Notes: generated from the letters alone by a model not told the origin. A DNA stretch of 61,100 bases from Hydrogenophaga sp. (GCF_014773545.1 NZ_SDDV01000012.1:1-61100), one strand, 5' to 3'. Positions 1 to 8,948 are shown, counted from the first letter of the stretch. Made by a program: numbers and translations.

Positions 1-673
1 TTGCGCTCGACCATGATGGCTTTGAGCACCGCATCGAGTTGCGAAGCGGAAGTCGCGCGCCTGAAGATGGAGCGTGACAGCGCAAAAAAAAGCCGCGGCG
101 TACTGCGCGCAAGACACACAGCCTGCCGGTGGCGCCGGACCTGGTGCAGCGGCGCTGCAACCCCAAGGTTCCCAACCAGCCGTGGTGTGGCGACAGCAGC
201 TACATCGCCACCGACGCGGGCTGGCTGCACCTGGCTGCGGTCATCGACCCGTTCAGTCGCCAGCTGGTGGGCTCGGGCCTGCGGCCGCACATGCAGACCA
301 GCCTGGCCAAGGACGCGCTGGCCATGGCGTGCTGGCGCCGTCGCCCAGAGCCAGGCCGATATTCCGCGGCGACCGGGGCGGCCCGCATTGCAGCGCTGAG
401 TTCCAAGGGGCATCGAAAGACGGGAAGATGCGTTCATCGATGAGCAGCAAGGGCAACTGCTGGGACGACGCGCCGACCGAGAGCTGCTGGGATCGACTGA
501 AAACCGCCGGCGTGCATGGCCACAAATTCGCCACCAAAGAGCAGGCCAAGCAGGCGGTGCCGGACTGGATGGCTTGCTACAATCAGCGCAGGCTGCATGC
601 CTCGCTGGGCTTTCTCAGCCCGATGCCGTTCGAGCAACGCTGGTACGAAGCACAGCGAAAAAAGGCCGCGTAA
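1..673 (+). pseudogene. IS3-family transposase remnant (frameshifted, 5' end outside window)
   Basis: Three reading frames carry consecutive pieces of an IS3-type OrfA/OrfB transposase. The first piece (around 40-80) ends with VARLKMERD, typical of an OrfA end or junction, and KKAAAYCAQ continues in another frame. A second piece (about 150-330) reads WCGDSSYIATDAGWLHLA and VIDPFSRQLVG, the start of the rve integrase core with its first catalytic Asp. The third (about 428-673) carries the core end, with SKGNCWDDAPTESCW and YNQRRLHASLGFLSP. No single frame spans the gene, so at least two frameshifts have broken it. The left end lies beyond the window and no terminal inverted repeat was identified. 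It is a dead insertion sequence next to yaeQ. Confidence 0.85.
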
Positions 674-741
674 ACCGTGGACTAAGAACCACACGAAACG
701 GGGGCAAGGTCGGTGCGCGCTCTACCGCCAGATCAATGTCC

Positions 742-1302
742 ATGGCCCTCAAGTCAACCATTTTCAAAGCGCAGCTGCAAATTGCAGACATAGACCACGG
801 CTATTACGCCGACCACGCGCTCACCCTGGCCCGCCATCCGAGCGAAACCGACGAGCGCATGATGGTGCGCCTGCTGGCGCTGGCGCTGCACGCGCACGAC
901 CTGCAAGACCGCTGCCATGGTGACGCTACGCTGACTTTTGGCGCCGGCTTGTCGAATCCGAACGACCCAGACATCTCGTTGACCGACTTCAGCGGCCGCA
1001 AACGGCTGTGGATCGAGGTCGGGCAGCCGGACGAAAAGCCGCTGATCAAGGCCTGCGCCCAGGCCGACGCGGTGGCAGTCTACGCTTACGGCAGCGCAGC
1101 TCAGGTGTGGTGGCGCGGCGTGGGGGGCAAGCTGGGCCGGCTGAACCGGCTGCAAGTCTGGTACCTGCCCAGCGCTGCGGCTGGCGCCCTGGCCGGCCTG
1201 GCCGAGCGCAGCATGCAGTTGCAGGCCACGCTGCAAGAGGGCACGCTGACGCTCTCAAGCGCCCTGGGCAGCATCAGCGTCGAGCCCGTGCGCTGGCAAT
1301 GA
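742..1302 (+). CDS. yaeQ: YaeQ family protein
   Basis: The 186-residue product begins MALKSTIFKAQLQIAD and contains HALTLARHPSETDERMMVRLL, the hallmark of the YaeQ family, which has a PD-(D/E)XK nuclease-like fold. The E. coli protein was linked to RfaH-type phenotypes, but its molecular role is not established. The central part reads FSGRKRLWIEVGQPDEK, where the D/ExK-like residues of the fold sit. The length matches the family (about 180 residues). The frame is open further upstream into the IS3 remnant, and an ATG also exists at 736. I chose 742 because the family begins with MALK. The gene stands alone after the IS remnant and has no strong Shine-Dalgarno sequence. Confidence 0.9.
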   Translation: MALKSTIFKAQLQIADIDHGYYADHALTLARHPSETDERMMVRLLALALHAHDLQDRCHGDATLTFGAGLSNPNDPDISLTDFSGRKRLWIEVGQPDEKPLIKACAQADAVAVYAYGSAAQVWWRGVGGKLGRLNRLQVWYLPSAAAGALAGLAERSMQLQATLQEGTLTLSSALGSISVEPVRWQ

Positions 1303-1455
1303 GCTGGTCTGCGCTGCCCTTGGACAACGCACATTCAGCCACGCGGCCCGGTCAATTTACAATGGCAAGCTTTGCAGCGCGCACGCGCGCCGCGTGTTGC
1401 TTTTGTGCGCTGCGCGCCGTGCAGCCAGTGCTCTTTTTCTCACCCACCTCAAATC

Positions 1456-1797
1456 ATGCCCATTTATGCCTACGCGTGCGAGTCCTGTGGTCATGCCAAG
1501 GACGTGCTGCAAAAACTCTCTGACGCCGCTTTGAGCGTGTGCCCAGCCTGCGGCCAGCCCAGCTTCAAAAAACAACTCACCGCCGCCGGCTTTCAGCTCA
1601 AGGGCTCAGGCTGGTACGTGACCGATTTTCGTGACGGCAACAAACCCGCCGCCTCCAGTCCGGGCGCCGCAGACGCCGCTGCCACACCGGCCGCTGCTCA
1701 GGCCGCTTGCGCACCGGCCGCCGCTGATGCCGCTGCCAGCAGCACCGCAAAAAGCAGCCCGGCGCCGGCTGCGAGCGGCCCGGCGCCGTCGGCCTAA
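1456..1797 (+). CDS. FmdB-type zinc ribbon protein
   Basis: This 113-residue protein begins [20 protein letters not shown] and has a second CPACG pair near residue 38. The two CxxC knuckles form the small FmdB/CxxC zinc ribbon (putative regulatory protein family, also seen upstream of aspS in other betaproteobacteria). After about residue 65 the sequence is low-complexity Ala/Pro/Ser, probably a disordered tail. It sits 48 bp upstream of aspS in the same direction, so co-transcription is likely. Binding of zinc is inferred from the cysteines; the function is not known. Confidence 0.85.
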   Translation: MPIYAYACESCGHAKDVLQKLSDAALSVCPACGQPSFKKQLTAAGFQLKGSGWYVTDFRDGNKPAASSPGAADAAATPAAAQAACAPAAADAAASSTAKSSPAPAASGPAPSA

Positions 1798-1844
1798 AGA
1801 TATTCCGGCAACCCGCTTGTCACCCCGTTGAAAGTAGAACCGAC

Positions 1845-3647
1845 ATGGCCATGCGCTCCCACTATTGCGGTCTGGTGACCGAAGCCCTGCTGGGTCAAAC
1901 CGTCGTCCTGTGTGGCTGGGTCAATCGCCGCCGCGACCACGGCGGCGTCATCTTCATTGACCTGCGCGACCGCGAAGGCAGCGTGCAGGTGGTGTGCGAC
2001 CCGGACCGCGCCGAGATGTTCAAGACCGCCGAAGACGTGCGCAACGAATTCTGCGTGCAAATCACCGGACTGGTGCGCGCCCGCCCCGAAGGCACGAGCA
2101 ACGAACAACTCAAGAGCGGCAAGATCGAGTTGCTGTGCCACGAGCTCAAGGTGCTCAACCCCTCGGTGACGCCGCCGTTCCAACTCGACGACGTGCACCT
2201 GAGCGAGACCACGCGGCTGACGCACCGTGTGCTCGACCTGCGCCGCCCCTACATGCAAAACAACCTGCTGCTGCGCTACCGCGTGACGATGGAGGTGCGC
2301 AAGTTTCTGGATGCGAATGGCTTCATCGACATCGAAACCCCGATGCTGACCAAGAGCACGCCCGAAGGCGCGCGCGACTATCTGGTGCCCAGCCGGGTAC
2401 AAGACGGCCACTTTTTCGCGCTGCCGCAGTCACCCCAGTTGTTCAAGCAGTTGCTGATGGTGGCCGGCTTTGACCGCTATTACCAGATCACCAAGTGCTT
2501 TCGCGACGAAGACCTGCGCGCCGACCGGCAACCCGAATTCACCCAGATCGACATCGAGACCTCGTTCCTGGACGAGCAAGACATTCGTGACTTGTTCCAG
2601 GACTTGATCAAAACGGTGTTCCAAAATACCCTGGGCATAGACTTGGGCCAATTCCCGGTCATGAGCTACGCCCAGGCGATGCAGCGCTTTGGCTCGGACA
2701 AACCCGACTTGCGCGTCCCACTCGAATTCACCGAGCTCACCGAGCTCATGCGCGACGTCGACTTCAAAGTCTTCAGCGCCCCGGCACAGATGAAAAATGG
2801 CCGCGTGGTGGCGCTGCGCGTGCCCGGCGGCGCCGAAATCAGCCGCAGCGAAATCGACGCCTACACCGACTTCGTAAAAATCTACGGCGCCAAGGGTCTG
2901 GCCTGGATCAAGGTCAACGACGTGACCAAGGGCCGCGACGGCTTGCAAAGCCCGATCGTGAAAAACCTGCACGACAGCGCCGTAACCGACATCCTGGCGC
3001 GCAGCGGCGCGCAAGACGGTGACATCCTCTTTTTTGGCGCCGACAAGGTCAAGATCGTCAACGACGCCATGGGCGCGCTGCGGGTCAAAATCGGTCACAG
3101 CGAATTCGGCCAGAAAAAAGGCCTGCTCCAAGACCGCTGGGCGCCCCTGTGGGTGGTGGACTTCCCGATGTTCGAGCACGACGAAGAAGCCGACCGCTGG
3201 GCCGCCGTGCACCACCCCTTCACCGCGCCCAAGGACGGGCACGAGGACTGGATGCTCAGCGCACCCGAGAAATGCATCTCCAAGGGCTACGACATGGTGC
3301 TCAACGGCTGGGAAATTGGCGGCGGCTCGGTGCGCATCCACCGCGCCGACGTGCAGCAAAAGGTGTTCGACGCACTCCACATCACGCCCGCGCAGGCGCA
3401 GCAAAAATTTGGCTTCCTGCTCGACGCCTTGCAGTACGGCGCGCCGCCGCACGGCGGCCTGGCCTTCGGCCTGGACCGCATCGTCACCCTGATGACCGGC
3501 GCCGATTCCATCCGCGACGTGATTGCCTTCCCCAAGACCCAGCGCGCCCAGTGCCTGCTGACGCAAGCGCCGTCGCTGGTGGAAGAAAAGCAGTTGCGCG
3601 AGCTGCACATCCGGCTGCGCAATGCCGACACGAATAAAACCGCCTAA
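1845..3647 (+). CDS. aspS: aspartate--tRNA ligase
   Basis: This 600-residue cytoplasmic enzyme charges tRNA-Asp with aspartate. An N-terminal OB-fold anticodon-binding domain (about 1-105, with [19 protein letters not shown]) is followed by the class II catalytic core. Motif 2 reads [16 protein letters not shown] near residue 219. A bacterial-type GAD insertion covers about 290-420, and motif 3 reads [10 protein letters not shown] near 540. The length is normal for bacterial AspRS. The start at 1845 (MAMRSHYCG) fits the family; the ATG at 1851 is an alternative. Many betaproteobacteria use a non-discriminating AspRS together with GatCAB, which the sequence alone does not settle here. Confidence 0.98.
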   Translation: MAMRSHYCGLVTEALLGQTVVLCGWVNRRRDHGGVIFIDLRDREGSVQVVCDPDRAEMFKTAEDVRNEFCVQITGLVRARPEGTSNEQLKSGKIELLCHELKVLNPSVTPPFQLDDVHLSETTRLTHRVLDLRRPYMQNNLLLRYRVTMEVRKFLDANGFIDIETPMLTKSTPEGARDYLVPSRVQDGHFFALPQSPQLFKQLLMVAGFDRYYQITKCFRDEDLRADRQPEFTQIDIETSFLDEQDIRDLFQDLIKTVFQNTLGIDLGQFPVMSYAQAMQRFGSDKPDLRVPLEFTELTELMRDVDFKVFSAPAQMKNGRVVALRVPGGAEISRSEIDAYTDFVKIYGAKGLAWIKVNDVTKGRDGLQSPIVKNLHDSAVTDILARSGAQDGDILFFGADKVKIVNDAMGALRVKIGHSEFGQKKGLLQDRWAPLWVVDFPMFEHDEEADRWAAVHHPFTAPKDGHEDWMLSAPEKCISKGYDMVLNGWEIGGGSVRIHRADVQQKVFDALHITPAQAQQKFGFLLDALQYGAPPHGGLAFGLDRIVTLMTGADSIRDVIAFPKTQRAQCLLTQAPSLVEEKQLRELHIRLRNADTNKTA

Positions 3648-3758
3648 ACCCGACTGCCGCCGCGGCCACCATGCTATGCTAGACGGCACTGCATTCGGGT
3701 ATTCGTCCCGGCGGCGCTTCGTTTTTTCAGCATGAAACCCTTTTGAAAGACACCGACC

Positions 3759-4082
3759 ATGAACGATTTTGCAAGTGAAACGCTGGCCTCTCGTCAAAAA
3801 CTGGTGGCCGATTTGCAGCGGGTGATCACTGACGCCGAGGAGCTGCTGCAAGTGACTGCGCACCAGACCGGCGACAAAGTGGTCGAGTTGCGCGCGCGCA
3901 TCGCGGAGAACCTGCGCCAGGCCCGCTACAAGCTGGTCGACGCCGAAGCAGCCATCAAGGACAAGGCCCAGCAGGCGTGCCGCGCAACCGACGACTACGT
4001 GCACGAACACCCCTGGCTGGCCATTGGCACCGCCGCCAGCCTGGGCCTGGTGCTCGGCCTGCTGCTGGGCGGTCGCCGCTGA
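3759..4082 (+). CDS. DUF883 family protein (ElaB/YqjD-like)
   Basis: The 107-residue product has a helical, probably coiled-coil body (1-80) and a C-terminal membrane segment rich in glycine (LAIGTAASLGLVLGLLLGG, about 87-105) ending in arginines. This is the layout of the ElaB/YqjD/YgaM family. In E. coli these are tail-anchored inner-membrane proteins that associate with stationary-phase ribosomes. It is the first of three closely spaced genes, followed after 20 bp by a holin-like protein and then a YqjK-like protein. This matches the E. coli yqjD-yqjE-yqjK order and suggests an operon. Confidence 0.88.
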   Translation: MNDFASETLASRQKLVADLQRVITDAEELLQVTAHQTGDKVVELRARIAENLRQARYKLVDAEAAIKDKAQQACRATDDYVHEHPWLAIGTAASLGLVLGLLLGGRR

Positions 4083-4102
4083 AGACGGGCGACGACCAGC
4101 GC

Positions 4103-4477
4103 ATGGCTGCTTCGCCTGTGCGCCTCGCGGCTTCGTTGCGCGGCTTGACAGCCAGTCTGCTCGAGCTGCTGCAACTGCGACTGGAACTGCTCAGCATCGA
4201 GGCGCAAGAAGCGCTGCAGCGTGTCGGCGGCCTGCTGGTCTGCGCCGCGCTGGCGCTGGTGTTTCTCTCGCTCGGCCTGGGTTTTCTGGCCGTTTTGCTC
4301 ACCGTAGCTCTGTGGGACAGCCACCGCCTGCTGGCGCTGGCTGTGTTTGCCACGCTGTTTCTGGCGCTCGCTGCAGCCTGCGTCTTTGCGGCGCACCACT
4401 ACCTGCGCGGTGTTGCACGCCTGTTTGGCGCCAGCATCGAGGAATTGCGGCAAGACCGCGAGAGCCTGCGTTCATGA
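4103..4477 (+). CDS. phage holin family protein (YqjE-like membrane protein)
   Basis: The 124-residue protein has an amphipathic N-terminal helix (about 5-38), two hydrophobic segments (about 42-66 and 70-94) and a polar C-terminal tail. This matches the YqjE/holin superfamily III pattern. The family name comes from sequence similarity; lysis activity should not be assumed. The start was set at the ATG at 4103 because the family begins shortly before the conserved helix; the frame is open upstream without similarity. Its stop overlaps the next gene's ATG by four bases (ATGA), indicating translational coupling. Confidence 0.85.
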   Translation: MAASPVRLAASLRGLTASLLELLQLRLELLSIEAQEALQRVGGLLVCAALALVFLSLGLGFLAVLLTVALWDSHRLLALAVFATLFLALAAACVFAAHHYLRGVARLFGASIEELRQDRESLRS

Positions 4478-4776
4478 GCGGCGCCAGCACCGATCTGGCG
4501 CTGCGCCGCCAGCGCCTGGTGCAACGCAGCACGCAGTTGCGCCTGCAATTGCAGCAACAAGCGCAGCAGATGCAACCGGCGTTCCACGCTGCCGACCGGC
4601 TGCAAGACGGCTGGCACTGGCTGCGCCGCCACCCCGGCGTGGCGGCAACGGGCCTGGCCGCGCTGTTGCTGTGGCGACCGCGCCAGGCCTTCAGCCTGAG
4701 TCTGCGCGCTTGGTCGCTCTGGCGGCTGTGGCAAAGGCTGCGCCACGCAGGCGGGTCGGCGCGCGCTTGGTTTTAA
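4474..4776 (+). CDS. YqjK-like small protein
   Basis: This 100-residue, strongly basic protein starts at an ATG inside the stop of the preceding gene. Residues 8-40 are Gln/Arg-rich and helical (QLRLQLQQQAQQMQ). A hydrophobic stretch (about 57-68) is followed by a Trp/Arg-rich tail. It fits the third position of the yqjD-yqjE-yqjK cluster in gene order, size and the single weak membrane segment. The assignment relies mainly on context. A tail-anchored or membrane-peripheral partner of the two upstream proteins is likely, but no function is shown. Confidence 0.65.
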   Translation: MSGASTDLALRRQRLVQRSTQLRLQLQQQAQQMQPAFHAADRLQDGWHWLRRHPGVAATGLAALLLWRPRQAFSLSLRAWSLWRLWQRLRHAGGSARAWF

Positions 4777-4839
4777 GCCCCATGCCTGCGCGACGCTGGC
4801 AAGCGCGCGCACCCACACACCTGAGCGGGCCGCTGCTCA

Positions 4840-4930
4840 TTAACGTGAAAGTTGGGCCGCGACTCACTTCGCTCCCCTCTCCCGTGCGCGGGAGATGGGT
4901 TGGGGGTGAGGGAGAACGGGCAGGATTTTC
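4840..4930. repeat. 91-bp dispersed repeat, copy A
   Basis: This intergenic segment begins TTAACGTGAAAGT and ends GGCAGGATTTTC. Its centre is a palindrome (CTCTCCCGTGCGCGGGAGA) beside a GGGTTGGGGGTGAGGGAG block. Read on the opposite strand, it aligns over its full 91 bases with 7831-7921, with nine mismatches (about 90 percent identity). The two copies therefore form an inverted pair around the nuclease-clsB-folE block. The block with CCCTCACCC, CCCTCTCCC and a central GC palindrome resembles intergenic palindromic repeats widespread in Proteobacteria. Confidence 0.9.
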
Positions 4931-4961
4931 AGTGCACAGGCCTTGATGGCATGATCGGCGC

Positions 4962-5690
4962 ATGAGCATTTTGCGAGTCGCCACCTACAACATCCACAAA
5001 GGCGTGCGGGGCCTGGGGCCGTCGCGGCGGCTGGAAATTCACAACCTGGCGCACGCGGTCGAGCAGTTCGACGCCGACCTGGTCTGCCTGCAAGAAGTGC
5101 GCCGACATCACCGCAAGCTCGAGCGGCACTTCACCCGCTGGCCCAGCCTGGATCAGGCGGGTTACCTCTCCCCAGAAGGCTACGAATCGATCTACCGCAC
5201 CAACGCCGTAACGCGCCACGGTGAACACGGCAACGCGCTGCTGTCGCGCTGGCCGGTGCTGGGCAGCCAACACTCTGATGTATCAGACTACCGTTTCGAG
5301 CAGCGCGGCCTGCTGCATGTGCAGTTGCTGGTGGAACAAGCGGTCTTGCACGTGGTGGTGGTACACCTGAGCCTGATCCACGCCAGCCGCGAGCGCCAGG
5401 TGCAGCGCTTGGGAAAATACCTTGAACACCACGTGCCGGCCAGCGCCGCCTTGATCGTGGCCGGTGACTTCAACGACTGGGGCGCCAAGCTGCTGCGCCC
5501 CATGGCCGCGCTCGATCTGCGCACCTTCGAGGGCATTCGCCTGGCGACTTTCCCCTCGCGGCTGCCGCTGCTGCATCTCGATCGCATCTATGTGCGCGGC
5601 TTGCGCTTGGTCTCAGCCCATGTGCCGCATGGGCAGGTCTGGTCGCGCATGTCCGATCATCTGCCGCTGATTGCGGAACTGGAATGGTGA
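4962..5690 (+). CDS. endonuclease/exonuclease/phosphatase family protein
   Basis: This 242-residue protein of the EEP superfamily opens with VATYNIHKGVRGLG. The metal-binding Glu lies in DLVCLQEVRRH (about residue 45), the catalytic Asp/Asn in GDFNDWG (about 168), and the terminal Asp-His pair in SDHLPLIAE (about 232). All residues needed for metal-dependent phosphodiester hydrolysis are present. Its stop overlaps the start of clsB by seven bases. This nuclease/ClsB pairing is common in betaproteobacteria and suggests a phospholipid- or envelope-linked role rather than DNA repair, but the substrate is unknown. There is no signal peptide. Confidence 0.9.
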   Translation: MSILRVATYNIHKGVRGLGPSRRLEIHNLAHAVEQFDADLVCLQEVRRHHRKLERHFTRWPSLDQAGYLSPEGYESIYRTNAVTRHGEHGNALLSRWPVLGSQHSDVSDYRFEQRGLLHVQLLVEQAVLHVVVVHLSLIHASRERQVQRLGKYLEHHVPASAALIVAGDFNDWGAKLLRPMAALDLRTFEGIRLATFPSRLPLLHLDRIYVRGLRLVSAHVPHGQVWSRMSDHLPLIAELEW

Positions 5691-6985
5691 GAGCCTTTGC
5701 CCTTGGCAAGCAAAGCGGCGCCCGTTCGACCAGCGGCACGCGCAACGGGGGTCACCAGTTGCTGCTGCTGCAAGGCGGCGACGAGCTGTTTCCGGCGCTG
5801 GTCGAGGCCATGGACGCCGCGCGCTCACTGGTGCACCTGGAGACTTACATTTTCCAATTTGCTGGCTCGGCCCTGAGCGTGGCGCAGGCGTTGGAGCGCG
5901 CCGCACAGCGCGGCGTGCAGGTGCGACTGGTGGTCGACGGCATCGGCACGCCCAAGGTGCCGCTCGAATGGCAGCAACGCTTTTCCCGCGCCGGTGTGCA
6001 CTGGCGCACTTTCGCGCCGCTGGGCACACTGAGTCTGTTGATCCCGAGCCGCTGGCGCCGGCTGCACCGCAAACTGTGCGTGGTCGACGGCACGATTGGT
6101 TTTTGTGGCGGCATCAACATCATCGACGACCTAGACGATGTGGCGCTCGGTCGCCTGAGCGAACCCCGGCTGGACTTCTCGCTGCGCGTCAGCGGCCCAT
6201 TGGTGCGCAACATGGTGGCGGCCATGGAGACGCTTTGGCGCCGTTTGCAGGTGGTGCGCAAAGCCAGCCAGGGCGAACTCAAGGCGACCTGGAAGGCGCT
6301 GCGCAAGACCCACCCGGTGGGTGACTTCTCCCGCATACTGCAAAAATTCGAGGCCCGCGTTGGCCTGGGCCCTGCGCACACAGCGCAGCAACTGCCCCAG
6401 GGAGTCGACGATGCGCACGCTGTCTTGCTGCTGCGCGACAACCTGAGCAACCGGCACGACATCGAGCGCGCCTATCTGCGCTCGATCGCCACCGCTCGGC
6501 GCGACATCGTGATCGCCAACGGTTATTTCATTCCCGGCCGAAAAATGCGTCGCGCCCTTATGCTGGCCGCGCGCCGCGGCGTGCGCGTGCGCTTGTTGCT
6601 GCACGGCAAATACGAGCATTTTCTGCAATACCGCGCTGCCCGCCCGGTGTTTCAATGGCTGGTCGATGCCGGGGTGGAGATTTATGAATACGCGCCCAGC
6701 GCCCTGCACGCCAAGGTGGCGGTGATTGACCAGCGCTGGGCCACGGTGGGATCGACCAACCTCGACCCAGTGTCGCTGCTGCTGGCGCGCGAGGCCGACG
6801 TCATGACCAGCGACCGACGTTTTTGCGCCCTGCTGCACCACCGTCTCGATGGCCTGGTGCTGCACGCCGGGCAGCGGCTCGACGCCAGCGCCCTCAGCTT
6901 GCGTCCCTGGCACCAGCGCATGCTAGACCGCATCGCCTTTGGCCTGATGCGTGCTTCGCTGTTTGTCACCGGGCACCGCTACTGA
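5684..6985 (+). CDS. clsB: cardiolipin synthase ClsB
   Basis: This 433-residue member of the phospholipase D superfamily makes cardiolipin from phosphatidylglycerol or related donors at the inner membrane. Two HKD motifs are intact: HRKLCVVDG at His128 with a following GGIN, and HAKVAVIDQ at His342 with a following GSTNLDP. The length and the lack of N-terminal transmembrane helices match ClsB (YbhO) rather than ClsA. The ATG at 5684 overlaps the preceding gene by seven bases, and a GTG follows immediately at 5687. Translation is probably coupled to the upstream nuclease. Confidence 0.93.
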   Translation: MVRAFALGKQSGARSTSGTRNGGHQLLLLQGGDELFPALVEAMDAARSLVHLETYIFQFAGSALSVAQALERAAQRGVQVRLVVDGIGTPKVPLEWQQRFSRAGVHWRTFAPLGTLSLLIPSRWRRLHRKLCVVDGTIGFCGGINIIDDLDDVALGRLSEPRLDFSLRVSGPLVRNMVAAMETLWRRLQVVRKASQGELKATWKALRKTHPVGDFSRILQKFEARVGLGPAHTAQQLPQGVDDAHAVLLLRDNLSNRHDIERAYLRSIATARRDIVIANGYFIPGRKMRRALMLAARRGVRVRLLLHGKYEHFLQYRAARPVFQWLVDAGVEIYEYAPSALHAKVAVIDQRWATVGSTNLDPVSLLLAREADVMTSDRRFCALLHHRLDGLVLHAGQRLDASALSLRPWHQRMLDRIAFGLMRASLFVTGHRY

Positions 6986-7069
6986 GAGGCTGAGCCCGCA
7001 GCAGCCTGGCAAAAACCCTGTCACAGCACCGGTTGTTAGGCCGCGCCGGGCTGGGTGTTAGCATCCCCC

Positions 7070-7798
7070 ATGCTCATGAAAAACGACCTGTCCATGACCC
7101 GCACCACCGACAGTCACGAAGACCTGGGTCTGCCCGTATCGGTCAAAATTCGCGAGCGGCTGCGCGCGGCGCGCCAGCGTTTTCACTCGAACGACAACAT
7201 TTCCTCCTTCATCGAACCAGGTGAACTCGAGCAACTGCTCGACGAGGTCAGCGAAAAGATGCAAGGCGTGCTCGACAGCATGGTGATCGACACCGACAGC
7301 GACCACAACACCAGCAACACCGCGCGCCGGGTGGCCAAAATGTACCTGAGCGAAGTCTTCAACGGGCGCTACGTCAAGGCCCCCAGCGTGACCGAATTCC
7401 CCAACGCCGAGCACCTGAACGAGCTCATGATCGTCGGCCCGATCACCGTGCGCAGCGCCTGCAGCCACCACTTCTGCCCGGTGATAGGCAAAATCTGGAT
7501 CGGCGTCATGCCCAACGAGCACACCAACGTGATCGGCCTGTCCAAATACGCCCGGCTGGCCGAGTGGATCATGGGCCGACCGCAGATTCAGGAGGAAGCG
7601 GTGGTGCAACTGGCCGACCTGATTCAAGAAAAGACTCAACCCGACGGCCTGGCCATCGTGATGGAGGCAAGCCACTACTGCATGGCCTGGCGGGGCGTCA
7701 AAGACATGGACAGCAAAATGATCAACTCAGTCATGCGTGGCGTGTTTCTGAAGGATCCGAACCTGCGGCGCGAGTTTTTATCGCTCATTCCGCGTTAA
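7070..7798 (+). CDS. folE: GTP cyclohydrolase I
   Basis: FolE converts GTP to 7,8-dihydroneopterin triphosphate, the first step of folate synthesis. The body (from about residue 70) contains the zinc-binding cysteines in RSACSHHFCPVIG (about 130) and HYCMAW (about 201), plus IGLSKYARLAEWIMGRPQ. All are diagnostic of type I enzymes. The protein is about 242 residues, slightly longer than E. coli FolE (222) because of an N-terminal extension. The start is uncertain: GTG 7055, ATG 7070, 7076 or 7094 are in frame and none has a clear ribosome binding site. A copy of the 91-bp repeat follows directly. Confidence 0.95.
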   Translation: MLMKNDLSMTRTTDSHEDLGLPVSVKIRERLRAARQRFHSNDNISSFIEPGELEQLLDEVSEKMQGVLDSMVIDTDSDHNTSNTARRVAKMYLSEVFNGRYVKAPSVTEFPNAEHLNELMIVGPITVRSACSHHFCPVIGKIWIGVMPNEHTNVIGLSKYARLAEWIMGRPQIQEEAVVQLADLIQEKTQPDGLAIVMEASHYCMAWRGVKDMDSKMINSVMRGVFLKDPNLRREFLSLIPR

Positions 7799-7830
7799 CG
7801 GGCATGACTTTAAAAGGCGCCCCAAAAAAT

Positions 7831-7921
7831 GAAAGTCCTGCCCGTTCTCCCTCACCCCCAACCCCTCTCCCGCACGCGGGACAGGGGATCGAAGTGAGTC
7901 GAGGACCGACTTTCACGTTAA
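7831..7921. repeat. 91-bp dispersed repeat, copy B (inverted relative to copy A)
   Basis: It begins GAAAGTCCTGCCCGTTCTCC and ends TTTCACGTTAA. The reverse complement of 4840-4930 aligns to it without gaps, with nine substitutions. The differences in the central palindrome lie on both arms (GCGCACGGG against GCACGCGGG). It ends 18 bp before the BLUF gene and lies 32 bp after folE, so it may also serve as a transcription end or RNA-stabilising hairpin. Confidence 0.9.
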
Positions 7922-7939
7922 AGCCCACCGGAGAACGTC

Positions 7940-8365
7940 ATGCTGGTACGCCTGCTCTATGTCAGCCGTGCGGTCGATCCGAACTGCTGCGCAGCCATTG
8001 AATCGATCCTGGAAGTCTCGCGCGCGCACAATCTGCAGCACGGCATCACCGGTGTGCTGTGCTACGGCGGCGGCACTTTCTTGCAAGCCATCGAGGGCGG
8101 GCGCGGCGCGGTCAACCAGCTCTACAACCACATCGTGGTCGATCGTCGGCACGCCGACGTGCTGCTGCTGTACTACGAAGAAATCAGCGAACGGCGCTTT
8201 GGCGGCTGGACCATGGGTCAGGTCAACCTCGCCAAGGTCAACACTTCCATCGTGCTGAAGTATTCCGAACGCCCCGAGTTCGACCCCTACGCGGTGTCCG
8301 GCCAAGTCTCGCTGGCTCTACTGGAAGAACTGATGGCCACCGCCAGCATCATTGGCCGGGCCTAA
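7940..8365 (+). CDS. BLUF-domain blue-light photoreceptor (stand-alone)
   Basis: This 141-residue protein consists almost entirely of one BLUF domain, which binds FAD and senses blue light. The flavin-site residues are all present with the spacing of AppA: Tyr7, Asn31, Gln49, Trp90 and Met92 correspond to Tyr21, Asn45, Gln63, Trp104 and Met106. Hence the photocycle should work. No output domain is fused, and residues 105-141 form a short helical cap as in PixD/Slr1694-type short BLUF proteins. Signalling would need a partner protein. A secreted nuclease gene follows after 12 bp, possibly co-transcribed. Confidence 0.92.
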   Translation: MLVRLLYVSRAVDPNCCAAIESILEVSRAHNLQHGITGVLCYGGGTFLQAIEGGRGAVNQLYNHIVVDRRHADVLLLYYEEISERRFGGWTMGQVNLAKVNTSIVLKYSERPEFDPYAVSGQVSLALLEELMATASIIGRA

Positions 8366-8377
8366 GAGCCTGCTCCG

Positions 8378-8902
8378 GTGCGCGGGCCCAAGCCACTTTT
8401 CCTGGTCTGCTTGCTGGCCTGCTTGCTGGCGGCACTGCTGCTTGCTCCCGTCAGCGCCAGCGCCAAGACGCCACCGGTGTACGCCGCGCGCGTGACCTGG
8501 GTGGTCGACGGCGACACCTTGTGGGCCAGACCGCTGAGCGGCGGGCGCGCGGTCAAATTGCGCCTACACGGCATCGACGCACCGGAAATCTGCCAGGCTG
8601 GCGGGCCGGTCGCGCGCGCCGCCCTGAGCCTGCGCGCGCACCGGCAGGTGGTTCAGGTGCGCACGAAGTACCGCGACCGCTATGGCCGCGCTGTGGTGCA
8701 GTTGCACCAGAACAACGAGGATCTCGCGGCATCGATGGTGCGCGCCGGCCAGGCCTGGTCGGACCACAGTGGGCGCAGCCTGGGGCCGTATGCGGCCGAA
8801 GAAGCACAGGCGCGGGTGCAGCGCCGCGGCCTGTTTCAGCAGCGCAACGCAGAAATACCGCGTGATTTTCGCCGCCGCCACGGGCCCTGCCCACGACCTT
8901 GA
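8378..8902 (+). CDS. thermonuclease (SNase-like) family protein, secreted
   Basis: This 174-residue protein starts at GTG. Residues about 6-29 form a signal peptide (hydrophobic core LFLVCLLACLLAALLLAP, ending SASA). The nuclease domain follows: ARVTWVVDGDTLWARP, RLHGIDAPEICQ (the staphylococcal nuclease Arg/Glu pair) and KYRDRYGRAVVQL with the second catalytic Arg. The product should be a calcium-dependent nuclease acting in the periplasm or outside the cell. It lies 12 bp after the BLUF gene in the same direction. Confidence 0.88.
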   Translation: MRGPKPLFLVCLLACLLAALLLAPVSASAKTPPVYAARVTWVVDGDTLWARPLSGGRAVKLRLHGIDAPEICQAGGPVARAALSLRAHRQVVQVRTKYRDRYGRAVVQLHQNNEDLAASMVRAGQAWSDHSGRSLGPYAAEEAQARVQRRGLFQQRNAEIPRDFRRRHGPCPRP

Positions 8903-8948
8903 AGCGACCGGCTGCCAGTGGACAATCTCGGTTGAATGGGGGAACACC

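Noticed and set aside
2430..4010. 526-residue open frame on the minus strand
   Set aside because: It is antisense to aspS and its product is a low-complexity shadow (His/Val/Ala-rich) without any domain; aspS coding is unambiguous.
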